Positions 45,050-55,928 of a DNA stretch of 64,000 nucleotides are shown piece by piece. Location of the stretch: the NCBI GenBank assembly GCA_028274465.1, contig CM051458.1, positions 77,520,085 to 77,584,084 of the forward strand. The letters are read 5' to 3'. Origin of the DNA: Plantago ovata (lineage: Eukaryota; Streptophyta; Magnoliopsida; Lamiales; Plantaginaceae). The notes beneath the pieces were generated by a model. It saw only the letters and a list, made by a program, of their open reading frames with translations, searched no databases and was not told the DNA's origin. The position numbers and the translations under genes are program-made. Within the stretch, counting starts at the first letter, position 1, and every line of letters begins with the position of its first letter.

Positions 45050-45596
45050 CACTACAAGGAAAACTGATTTTAGCGATCCGTCGCTAAACACCAATAGCGA
45101 CGGAAAGCCCGTCGCAAAAAGTGGCGTCGCTAAAAAATAAAGAGACGGTTAATATTATCCGTCGCTATATGTAACGACAGTTCAGTTTATCCGTCGCTAT
45201 ATTGTCGTTGACCAACATAGAGACGGATGACTTTATCCGTATCTATAAATAGCGAAGGATTATGTTATCCGTCGCTAAAGCTAAGGGACACGTGTCATTC
45301 CCTTGCGAGGGGAATTTGGCGACGGATAAACTATTCCGTCGCTAACTTCTCTGATTTTTTTTTTTAAACTGATTTTTTGTTTTACTGAATTTATGTGAAA
45401 TTTTATTATTTTAACTCAAAATTAAGTACGACTAACAAAATATATACGATTGATTCATTTTACGATAATCGAAATTTCAATAAAAAAACTAAAAGTGTAC
45501 GTACAAAGAAACTAAAAGGTACGAAGATAATCATTAAAATAAATGAGAATCCTAAAATGTACGGATAAAGAATAACAATCCTAAAAAGCACTAATC

Positions 45597-46422
45597 CTAC
45601 GGGCTCTCCACTAACCAACCGACCCCTTCAGCCGTCAACACCCCATCCCTATGTGCCTGCTCACGGATCACGTTGTTCTGCCACGATTCCAGCCACAGAT
45701 CCCGATGCTCCGGATTGAGGTACCGAACCCATTCTTTATGCCGAAAGTACCTTTCCTTGGCGTAATAAATCGAATGCATGTGAATCTTTTCCGCCCGGAT
45801 ATTGAATACCCTCAATATCTCCTCCGCATTGGCAGGAGGGACATAGTAGTATTTCTGCAACACAACAATCCCACAAAAAATCCCACATCAGTGCCCCACA
45901 AGAACAAATAATGTGCGTACACATATGTACAGTAAAGGCAATGCCCCAAGAATAGATACTATAGGCAATGCCCCAAGAATAGATACTATAGGCAATGCCC
46001 CAAGAATAGATAATATAGGCAATGCCCCAATAACAGATAAACAAGTAATGTACGTACACGTATATAATTAATGCAATGCCCCAAGAATCCAATATAGAAA
46101 TATTCAAGTAAAGATAGTAAAGTACCTAGAATTTTTCCCACAAGTGCAACTTCACGGGTCGAGGAACCGTAGTCCACCTTTCTCGGCCACTCCCAGAAGG
46201 CGTAAAGAACTCTCTTTTCATGAGCATTGTAATCCTTCAAGAAGCTATAGTAGGTTGAAACCTGTCACACATTTTGAAAGATTAAAAGTTGGAGTACCGA
46301 CAACTATATATACAAGAACAATTAAATACCAATTTATTAAGAACTTACTTAGATCCGTTGGTGGACAATACTGGAAGCCCATTGATCCGTCGAGGGCCGC
46401 CCGGTTGCTGTGCTTGATCCAT
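45597..46422 (-). pseudogene. Unrecognised CACTA 2-borne gene remnant
   Basis: Minus-strand coding pieces with splice-like borders: 46422-46349 (MDQAQQPGGPRRINGLPVLS), about 46261-46130 (LKDYNAHEKRVLYAFWEWPR) and 45855-45597 (KYYYVPPANAEEILRVFNIR, ending VGWLVESP-stop). The pieces look protein-like (aromatic, charged) but do not join in one frame with the obvious donors, so the gene is probably broken. I do not recognise a family. Confidence 0.45.
45937..46090 (+). repeat. 27-bp tandem repeat in CACTA 2
   Basis: Units built on GGCAATGCCCCAAGAATAGA begin at about 45937, 45964 and 45991, with degenerate copies near 46018 and 46072. They lie in what looks like an intron of the broken gene. Confidence 0.85.
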
Positions 46423-46549
46423 GGAAACTAATATACATAGCATCATCACACTCAAATACAAAACACTAAAATACAAACTCTTAATGTGTTTAGACAAATA
46501 CAAGATGTGTTTAGACAAATCCGTCGTTATATGTGAACACGAACGGATG

Positions 46550-46640
46550 TCTGGATCTTTAGGATCTTGAAATCTCCATCTTTAGTTACTGACTAAAGAT
46601 GGAGACTTCAAACTCATAAACATCCAGACACATTTCTTGC
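46550..46640. repeat. Foldback 1 (inverted repeat) in CACTA 2
   Basis: The stem core ATCTCCATCTTTAGT faces ACTAAAGATGGAGA across about 5 bases (46572-46605), with outer arms GGATGTCTGGATC and ACATCCAGACAC. The total is about 90 bp with some bulges. Confidence 0.75.
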
Positions 46641-46710
46641 TCACATACTACATTATGTATATACAACTTATTAAGAATAGAGGGTTTACATGATTACGAT
46701 ATTGAACTAA

Positions 46711-46803
46711 ACTTTGAGAATGGCTGAAATACGCTGGTACAGTAACAACGACATTAGAAATGTTGTTGTTACGGTACCAGCATACTACAATCATTCACAA
46801 GCC
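46711..46803. repeat. Foldback 2: inverted duplication resembling an HSP70 fragment
   Basis: The arms 46711-46755 and 46759-46803 are complementary over about 42 of 45 positions with G-U pairs allowed, around a 3-base loop. The right arm on plus reads NVVVTVPAYYNHSQ; the left arm on minus reads NVVVTVPAYFSHSQ. Both match the HSP70 ATPase signature (N-A/V-VVTVPAYF-N-D-SQ). The arms differ mainly at third codon positions, so they look like two diverged copies of one gene fragment in opposite orientation. A transcript would form a hairpin. Confidence 0.65.
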
Positions 46804-47116
46804 CAGGCCAAGTATCATACCATTCATCAATCTATATATATGGAAGTGATGGTGTGTCTGAAGGACTGTATTTTTTATGCATATACGTATATCATCATCA
46901 CACTTTATAAAATGATTAGATATTACCAAAAATCCTTTAATTTCGAAAATCCTAAAATTCATTACATAAATGTATACCTCATAAATTTTTCCTATACATG
47001 AATGTGGCTACATGAGTGTGTACATTAATACATTAACAATAAACTGTATTTGTCCTTTAGAATTCCCAACATCAACTATAAGAAGTCACCTAATTTTAAC
47101 ATATTCTCACACAAAT

Positions 47117-47440
47117 ATGGAAAACCCTAACAAATTCAGGTTTGAAGAAACACCCCCACATTCCCCCCCCCCCCCCCCCCACCTTCTCCCCCACCACAAG
47201 TTCAGCCCGAGATATGGGCTGAAATGGAGGAAGCTATGGAAGAGGCATTTCCTCCACCTCCTCCCAAGTCTCCTACTCCTCCCCCTTGTGAGCACAAGGA
47301 GGTTGAGTACTTCGAAGACCTTGGAGTTTTCTGCAAACAATGTTAACAGTGGCTTGTCGATCCAAGGGATCATCGACTGGTCACTCTTGAATGAGGAGTC
47401 AAGCCCCGATGACGAGGACGAGGGGATGAAGAGTGACTAG
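47117..47440 (+). pseudogene. Proline-rich coding fragment with a poly-C frameshift
   Basis: MENPNKFRFEETPPHSPPPP is followed by a 17-C tract (about 47165-47181). In the next frame the reading continues with a protein-like EIWAEMEEAMEEAF, a second proline run and CEHKEVEYFEDLGVFCKQC, then a stop. This is probably a captured or decayed gene piece whose frame slipped in the C tract. No family recognised. Confidence 0.35.
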
Positions 47441-48789
47441 AATTGAGTTATGTAAACTATATTATTAATAAAAATTCAAACTTTTTATATTGTTTATCTT
47501 TCTAATATGTGTTCATTGCAGTCACATATTCTTTTTTTCTTATTCAGTTAATTAATCATTTTTTCCTTTTTGCTTATTGAGTTAATTATTAAGCATTTCC
47601 AAAATTGATTTAGACTAAGTACATAATAACATAAAAGGAAAAAAAAGAAAAAATGAAAAAAAAAAGGTTAGGCAGATTAAACAAAATTCACTTGATGCAC
47701 TATCTAAATTAACAATTAACAAGTTTCTAAATTAACAAATTCAATGAAGAAACCCTAAACCCTAAATTAAAACTAACATACCCTAAATTAAAATTAATAA
47801 ACTGACGGTTAGTAATCCTAACCTTTTAAATGGGGAAGAGAGGGAGAAAGTAAGTGGTGGTGGTTCGGCACGGTGGCGGTGGCGGTCCGGCGGTAGAGGT
47901 GCCTTGCTCCTCGTACCCTAGCCTCCAATAAACATAGAACAAATTCAATCAAAATCACCATCAAAATCAAAATCACTATCAAAATGAAAATACCAAAATC
48001 TAGGGTTTATGTTAATTACCTCAAACTGTTAAAAAACCTCCAAAATGATTAGGGATCGACCTCCTTGTTGGATAGGCTTCGATTTGAGCTAAAATTTGCT
48101 TGAATTGGTTGAGTTTGGAGATGGATCGAAGAAGAAGAAGAAACGAGAGGAAAAGAAAAATGGAGAAACAGAGAAATGAGGAAGAAGAAAGGTCGCCCGT
48201 TTGTATATCGCGACTTAGCGACGGATGAACTCATCCGTCGCTATATGTTTATTTATTTACTTATTTTCCTTTTTTTCATTCATAAAAAATAGTCTGGTCA
48301 ACATATTTAATTAGCGACGGATAAAGTTATCCGTTGCTATAATAGCGACGGATAAATCATATCCGTCGCTAATTAGGACACGAACTGGATGTTTCGTGGC
48401 ACGTACGAACTGAGCTTAGAGCGCAGTTCGTGTTCATCCGTCGCTACACTCACCGATCCGTCGCCAAATAGCGACGGATGCTATCCGTATCTATTATTCC
48501 GTCGCTAAATGGCTGTTTTTTTGTAGTGGAGCTCGAACTGAGCCTAACTCATGAAGAAAAAAAAAAAAAAAAGACCTAATAGGGTTAGCCTTATCAAACT
48601 TAAAATGCTATGGAGGTATGATATATCACAAGCATTATTGAGTATCATTAAGTCGGGTTATGATCGGTTCGTTAGTGAGAGAGTTGGAAAAGAAACTTAG
48701 ACCGAAAATATCGGTCTGTTGGGTCACAAGTGGTGGCCACTGTTTAGTGGGCCCCACTGTGCCCAACAAAATAAAAAAAAAAAGATGAT

Positions 48790-48824
48790 GGCATGGGCGC
48801 ACGTTTACGTGCGCCCATGATGCC
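48790..48824. repeat. GC-rich palindrome
   Basis: GGCATGGGCGCACGT faces ACGTGCGCCCATGATGCC around a TT centre; a hairpin near the left end of the MITE. Confidence 0.85.
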
Positions 48825-48981
48825 ACCAGCTGGTGGCTATATGGAGGGGGACACTTGTCCCCCTCCTATTTGTCCTTTTTTTTTTTTAATTCTATTTATC
48901 TTTTAATTATATTTTTAGATTTTATAATTATCTTTTAGATTTTATTATTATCTTTTATATTATCTGATATTTTTATTATTT

Positions 48982-49105
<124 letters not shown>

Positions 49106-49916
49106 TTCATAATTTTTTCCATCTATAAATATAACCTAACTTCATTATATTTCACACACTTCTAAATATGTATTTTTATTTCGTTTTTTCATAATTCTGC
49201 ATTTCATGTTTTTCGTTGTAATCAATTTATAAAATATTGTAATATTAATTTTTTTCCTTTAGTAATTTTAGTAATGGTTGTACTTTATTAATATAATAAT
49301 GCTTAATTTGTTATTTCGGAAAATTAGAGAACTTTTCTAGATTAATACAGTAATTTTATAATAATATACAATTATTATATTATAATTATTAAATGATAAT
49401 AAGAAAATAAAAAAACAAATAAATTGAATTGATTGGATGGTGGGTGGTCATGGATAATGTGGTTTTTAGTGTTGTGGTGGGTTGGTTGAAGGATGGGGTA
49501 TGTGTATGAGAGATAAATTAATTTTTTATTTGAAATTGGATAGTGGGGTGGGTGGTGGGTGGTGGCTGATATTTATGGTCTTAGTTAGTCATAGTTGAGC
49601 CTTATCAAAACCGAGCGCTCAGTAAGGTTCAACTTGCATTACATCACTATTATGTTATAGTATGTCATTACAATACAAAAAAAAAGAAAAATAGGTCAGG
49701 CTCTATTCATCTAAAATATCCGAATGGAACTTGACTTAATTGAATTTTATTAATCTTGATTGGACTTAATTTATTTACAATATTAGAAAAGGTCGAACTG
49801 CACTTAATAGTATTTTAAAATTGATATGATGTTTATGCAATTAACTAATGACATTGTAAATAAAATGAATAATGAAGCTTAAAAAGAAATTAGAAAATAA
49901 ATGAAAAATAGGGAAC

Positions 49917-51640
49917 GAAAGGGTAGCAACTGATTGAGTGTCCGGGTATGAAATGAGCGGAATGTTGACGTGGCAGCTTGGAAAGAGAAATTGAGTAGCA
50001 ATGGTTGGGGATAGGATAACATGAAATAAATCTGTTTTAACAGGTTTTACCAAGAATTCGGGTGATTCCCAGATTGTGGGACGCACACATGTCAGCTTTT
50101 AAAAACTAGTTTGTCATCAAATATGTAAAAAATGCGGCGAATTTCAATAATCATGTACGTCATCTGAATAATAATCATAATATGACGACTTGTTTAAACT
50201 ATGAAAAGAATAAATAATTCGTGCGCAATATGCGCTGGTTCACTCTCTTAGAAAGAGATACAGTGTTTTATGAGGTGTTTAATAAATTAAATAAAACTCC
50301 AATATACTGTACTTTCATATGGTTGGATATCAATATAGTAAAGTTAAAGTATATATGTCCTAAAGAGAGCCTTTGTAAGCATGATATGTGATTGATGACC
50401 TCTGAATATATTATTTGGTTGTCTGAATTATTTCATTACATGTTCTCATGAACTTAATGTTATCACTAAGTGTGTGAGAACTTGCAGACAAAACATAAGT
50501 CCTAAAATAACCACCAATCGATTATCATTGATATTTGGAATATTAATGATACGTAATAAATTGGCATGTGGTCTGCATCATATCCTTTTAGCTAGGATGT
50601 AGTAGTTCTCATTGATGTGAATAACTTGGTCATCCATGGTCACTTTAGAGAGTGTTGTATACCCAACCGAGAAATCATTTGGTGTATTCTATGTATCGTG
50701 CCTATGGAAGTATCCGATTGTAGGTTGTTGCATTAGTCCTTCGACTTGAGGTCAATACGCACTACATGTATGGAATGATATGCTTTGACCATGACCAATG
50801 CTTGCACTCTTTGCCCGTGTTAACACACGTACAAGGCTTTTAGGAATGGATAGTGGATGAAAGGGTAGCAACTAATGGAATGTTCGAGAATGAAATTAGT
50901 GGAATGTTGACGTGGCAGATTGGAGACCGAAATTGTTGGAGATAGGATAACATGAAATAAACCTATTCATACAGGGTTTTGCCGAGAATACGGGTCATGA
51001 GCGCTAAATCTCACATTGTGGGACGCACACATGTCATCTTTTAAAAACTAGTTTTTCATAAAACATGTGAATAATGCGGCGAATTTCAATGACCACGTAC
51101 GCCATCTGAAAAAGAATCATGAAGTGACGGCGGTCCGTTTAAACTATGAAAAAAATAAATCATTCGTGCGCAAAATCTATTGGTTCACTATCTTAGAAAG
51201 ATATACATAGATCGATAAACTAGTGGATTTTATGAGGTGTTTAATAAATTAAATAATACTTCAATATATTATATATATTCTTTCAAATGGTTGAATATCA
51301 ATATAGTGAAGTAAAAGTATATATATGTCCTAGAGAAACCTTCGAATATATTATTTGGTTGTTTGAGTTTTTCAATAAGATGTTCCCATGAACTTATACT
51401 ATCACTAAGTGTGTGAGAACTTGCTGATATAACTTAAGTCCTAAAATAACCACCAATCGGTCATCACTGAGTTTTGGAATATCAATGATACGTAATAAAT
51501 TGACATGTGGTCTGCATAATATCCTTCGATAATGTAGTAGCTCTCAATGATACGAATAACTTCCATGGTCATCCGTGATATGAACATGGTCACTTTAGAG
51601 AGAGTGTTAGTATACCCAGCCGAGAAACCATTTGGAGTAT
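49917..51640. repeat. Tandem segmental duplication, two units of about 0.75 kb
   Basis: Unit A (about 49917-50697) and unit B (about 50859-51640) share, in order, GAAAGGGTAGCAACT, GTGGGACGCACACATGTCA, ATGCGGCGAATTTCAAT, GAGGTGTTTAATAAATTAAA, TATATGTCCTA and CTAAGTGTGTGAGAACTTGC. The second half of each unit is the copia-type LTR sequence also found on minus at 32552-33535. Probably made by recombination between LTR copies. No gene. Confidence 0.85.
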
Positions 51641-52957
51641 TCACACTTATAAATAGGAGCATATTAGTTTTCAGAAAATACACATAATAATATCCACACA
51701 TAAAATAGAGAAGCTTTGTGTTTCTCCTTACGGTAGTTTAGAACAAGAAAATGTTAGTGTTCCGTAGATTCAGTTACCCATGGATACCAAGGTAAAAGAA
51801 AAGCAAATCAAGCTTGTGCATGAACCAATTTAAAGATTTGATAGAAAGATACGATGAGCTTGAAGTGAAGAGTTCGAGAAGCTCTATCAACAAAATCTTG
51901 AAGAAGAAGTTTCTGCTGATTTTGTGCTTTTTCTGGAAAACACGTAAATAAACAGTACAACGTGACATAGTCATTAATCAGTCGGTAAGAAAACAAACTT
52001 TAAAATTTTGATGTGCTACCTACCTGCCTTCGGTTAAATGATGGTCAAAGTTGGACCCGACCGAGTAGCATATTACATGTATCAAGTGTTTGATAATGCT
52101 TGCAAATGCTTTTAAAGTAGTAAGAAGTATGAAAAAGCTTTTTTGCTCGCCGGAAAAGTGAACCGGTCTCCTAACCGGCGGTGTTGATCAGTTCTCTTCT
52201 CTTTATAACACAAGTCTTATAACATAAATTAGTTTATTGGGGTCATATAGAAGGGTTATTTAATCACAAACTCGCTCTAAGAACGGACCCAATCATGCAA
52301 ACTTTGTGGTTAACTATGCCGTTGTGCTCTGTTAAGGAACGGACCAAAATCATGCGTCTAAAAACGGTCCGAAAATGTTTGGAAGTACAGTGCACCTAAA
52401 CAGCATCTGATGTCATCAAACTAGCTAGTAGCTACAATTATTTATTTTATTGATTATTAGTATTATTTAAAGACCAATTGGCCAGGTGAGTTGGAAGCCA
52501 AATCAAAGTGGTGGTTTCCATTTTTGGTTAAACTACAAATATCAAATCTTCTAGTGTGTGATCATTTCGGAAATGATGTTGAAACCAGAGATTTTGTGCG
52601 TCGCTTCTTAGTCTTAACAGTCAATTTGCAATTCAACATTATCTCTCAAGTCCTAACTATCACCATCGATCATTTCGCTTAAAGTCTAATCCCAACATTT
52701 AACGTGTCTCTTATGTTAAGGTTGAATAATTAAAACTAGATTTCATATCTTTCTACAAATTTAAACTTTCATATTAGGTGAAATGAATTAGAGCTTGATA
52801 CACGAGGAGACTTCGGAAGTACTAGATGTGTAATATGTTGGTATTTCAGAGTAAAAAGAAATACTGTGTCGGGATTTTAGTCTCTTTTTCTTTTGGTACT
52901 ACTAAAATCCGCATTGGTTTATGATATTATTATAATGATAAAATCCTTACACATGCT
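51641..52957. other. Non-coding stretch upstream of tRNA-His
   Basis: AT-rich with no supportable gene; a short open frame after ATG 51780 ends after about 15 codons. The first 150 bp continue the LTR-like sequence. Confidence 0.4.
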
Positions 52958-53029
52958 GTGGCTGTAGTTTAGTGGTAAGAATTCCACGTTGTGGCCGTGG
53001 AGACCTGGGCTCGAATCCCAGCAGCCACA
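52958..53029 (+). tRNA. tRNA-His (anticodon GTG)
   Basis: 72 nt. The acceptor stem GTGGCTG pairs with CAGCCAC, with discriminator A. The A-box region is TAGTTTAGTGG, the anticodon stem CCACG/CGTGG holds loop TTGTGGC with anticodon GTG at 52991-52993, and the B-box is GGCTCGAATCCC in a perfect T-arm. No intron. A T5 run at 53030-53034 is the Pol III terminator. It matches the conserved plant nuclear tRNA-His. Confidence 0.96.
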
Positions 53030-53034
53030 TTTTT
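53030..53034 (+). terminator. Pol III terminator of tRNA-His
   Basis: TTTTT directly after the tRNA 3' end. Confidence 0.85.
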
Positions 53035-53102
53035 CAATCATTTTCAATAAAAACCCAAATTATCTAGCCACTCGTAAGTTTATGTTTTAGCTGACCAGAT
53101 CA

Positions 53103-55264
53103 ATGGCGGACGAACACCCAAGGACGACGGCGCACGTGGTGGCGGTGCCTTACCCCGGCCGCGGCCACATAAACCCGATGCTGGACCTCTGCACAACTCT
53201 CGCACAGAACACAAAAATCTCGATAACTCTGATCCTCACTCAAGAGTGGACTGACCTCATCAACAAACCTGATAATATAGTAAACATCGCCACTATCCCA
53301 AACGTACTTCCCTCTGAGCACGGCCGCAGTGGCAACCCCTACGCTTTCTGGGAGGCAGTCCGTGACAACATGGAGCATTGTTGCAGGCTGAACCGGCCAT
53401 TGTTGTGTTGATAGCTGATGCATTTGTTCCTTGGGCGGCTGGTTTGGCTGCCAGAAAGAATGTTGAGTTGGCGTCTCTTTGGCCAATGTCTGCTTATGTG
53501 TTCTCGATTATTTATCACCTGGATCTTCTTGTTCAGAATCGACATTTTCCTGTCAATCTTGCAGGTAAATAAGTGTAATAATTAATGCCCCTCAACTGTT
53601 TGAGGATTTGCCTCTGTGAATCATATTATCAGACCTCTACTTTGTTTTTTATGTTTTTTTAATGATACCTCAGTCTAACCGGTCTAACGAATTGAGCTAG
53701 ACCTTTGGTTTTTATGTTAGATTACATAAAGATTGATCTTGAAATACAAGTAATCTGACGTACCTTGAAACTGGTTAGCCATGGCAGTGAATGGAGAAGA
53801 TGACGGGTAAGCTGGTTTCTCTGGAACCCTACCCTACGTAGTAAGTGTGACAGAATAATTGATGGAGTATCTGAACGGTATTAGGGTGAGAGAGGACCAG
53901 ACCCTTACTTATATATATATAACGTATCTTCCATCAAGATACCAGTATCTTCCATCAAGATACCATAATGCATTAGGAGTCTGTATATACTTATCGTAAC
54001 CAACTAGGAGTTCTAGATAAATTAGCTACTAGATATTATTCGTGAGACACCGTAATAGAATAAACTCTTACATTTTATTCATGAGCTTGTATATGAGTTT
54101 AGATATTATTCGTGAGACACCGTAATAGAATAAACTCTTACATTTTATTCATGAGCTTGTATATGAGTTTAGTTTAGGTTCTGTTCTCTTCGTATCAAAA
54201 GTCATTATTTTCACTTCAGTTATGTTCAGACTTGCTTAATTATATTTTATACTACAAATAAATTTAGTTCAGTTCGAAAAGAATAGTTTCTAAGTGTACT
54301 TGCTAGCTGATTAAAAGAAAAACGCAGTGCAATCTTGGAAAAATAATGGTCATGATTGAGCAATGACATGTTTTGGTTTAATTTGTTTCATGCAGTGAAT
54401 GGAGATTGCATTGTGGATTACCTTCCCGGGGTTGCTCCAATTCGGGTTATGGATCTACCGAAGAACATGAGGTTCAAAGAGAAACTCCCTTTCCTTGTTC
54501 AGCTCATCCCCAAGGCAAAGTTTCTCATCTTCTCTTATGAACTTGAATCTCAGGCTATTGAAGTTCTCAAGCAAAAGTCTACATATTCTATACACAACAT
54601 TGGTCCTGTTACTTCCTACCTTAATGTCCAAAATATGTACACTCTGCTGGAATGGCAAATGATGATGAATACTTCAAATGGCTGGATCTTTAACCGTTAA
54701 AGCTCGGTTTTATATATTTCACTAGGCAGCTACCTGTCAGTTTCTTCAGCCCAGATGGAAGAAATGGCTAATGGATTGCGTGAAAGTGGGGTGTGGTTCG
54801 TATGGGTGGTACGTGGCGGGACTGTGCGATTGAAAGAGATTTGCGGGGATAAAGGCATAACAGTGTTGTGGTGTGACCAATTACAAGTTCTTTCCCATCC
54901 CTCTGTAGGGGGGTTCTGGTCTCACTGTGGTTGGAATTCCACAAAAGAAGCACTGCTGACAGGTGTGCCATTACTCACATTTCCGATAATGATTGATCAA
55001 CTGACTAATGCAAAGATGATTGTCGAAGACTGGAGTGTGGGCTGGAGAGTGAAGAGGGTGGTTGACGATGAACTGGTGACAGGGGATGAAATCGCACATC
55101 TCCTTCACAAGTTTATGGAGCTAGAAAACCCAGAAAGGAAAGAGATAGCTAGAAATGCAAAAGAGTGGCATAAGTTTTGTGAAAGAGAATTCGCACCTGG
55201 ACAATCGTTCCAGGCTAACCTTGATGCTTTTACTCGATCAATCCTAAATTCTGCCATACTTTGA
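53103..55264 (+). pseudogene. UGT87-like family 1 glycosyltransferase, broken
   Basis: Exon 1 53103-53564, intron to 54395 (GT-AG), exon 2 54396-55264. The N-terminus HVVAVPYPGRGHINPML holds the conserved His expected to act as catalytic base and resembles the UGT87 subfamily (VPYPGRGHINPM). The C-terminal PSPG box (about 54870-55000) keeps HCGWNS and the final Asp-Gln that bind UDP-glucose. Lesions: a frame change near 53378 (before the LLQAEPAIVV segment), then TAA at 54694-54696 in WLDL-stop, where Gln is usual, with a frame change just after it before SSVLYISLG. Family role: glucosylation of small molecules. Here the product would be truncated. Confidence 0.85.
54031..54170 (+). repeat. 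70-bp perfect tandem duplication in the UGT intron
   Basis: The unit starting AGATATTATTCGTGAGACAC (54031-54100) is repeated immediately (54101-54170) with no difference visible. Confidence 0.95.
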
Positions 55265-55379
55265 AAGATTTGTTCTTGTTGTAGTTGCTAGTTGCTACCA
55301 TCCCATGTATGTTGTTAACTATTATTACTTCAATAAACAGGAAACATCTTCATGTGGAATGTAAATGTCCTTTTCGTCA

Positions 55380-55928
55380 CTCAATAAGTGAAAAACTAGA
55401 GTAGCATCTCTGCTGATCGAGGGATGTAACTTTCTATGGTGAATTTGACAGGTATCGTCTGCCTTTTGTGTCACCTAACATGTTAATCTCGAGTTCTGAA
55501 CTATAAATGGCACTGCAGCTGTGATTGAATGGATTTCCATGGTGACCTTCGTCGTATATCCATCAGAGAACGAGAAGGGCAAGACTCTCAGCATCTATCT
55601 TTCTTCTCTCCATCATGATGTATGGTTCACCCTGGACACTCATTGTAAGTCTCTAGTCTTTGTGAAATATCTGCATACATAGGATAATAAGAAATCTTGT
55701 TAACGTTTATGGTAAGACAAAGTACGCACAAAAGCATCCCACCAAGTTTCTAATTTAGGAATCAAATTTATACATTAATGTATGGTCTGGCATATAGACA
55801 ATATTGCCTCCCCTGCTCTTGCACAGAATCAACAAGAAAGCATCTCAAAGCCAAATTGAAAGTTTATATAAATGTAATTTAAGACACATGTTCTACTTGG
55901 TAAAGTACCTTGGCATTAATCTGCCTTC
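55380..55928 (+). promoter_or_regulatory. P450 promoter block, copy 1
   Basis: Shares ordered phrases with 60100-61007: GGTGAATTTGACAGGTAT, CTATAAATGGCACTG, CATGATGTATGGTTC versus CATCATGTATGGTTC, and AAAGCATC. A TATA box TATATAAA is at 55865-55872, about 57 bp before the start codon. Confidence 0.75.

Larger units (their letters stand above)
45050..48528. mobile_element. CACTA (En/Spm) transposon 2, 3.5 kb
   Basis: Ends CACTACAAGGAAAACTG (left) and complementary GGCTGTTTTTTTGTAGTG (right), flanked by GAG at 45047-45049 and 48529-48531. The subterminal arrays of TAGCGACGGAT / ATCCGTCGCT (45074-45345 and 48215-48510) are the same word family as in CACTA 1. The interior differs from CACTA 1: a broken minus-strand gene, a short tandem repeat, two foldbacks and a proline-rich fragment. 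No transposase is recognisable, so it is non-autonomous. Confidence 0.93.
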
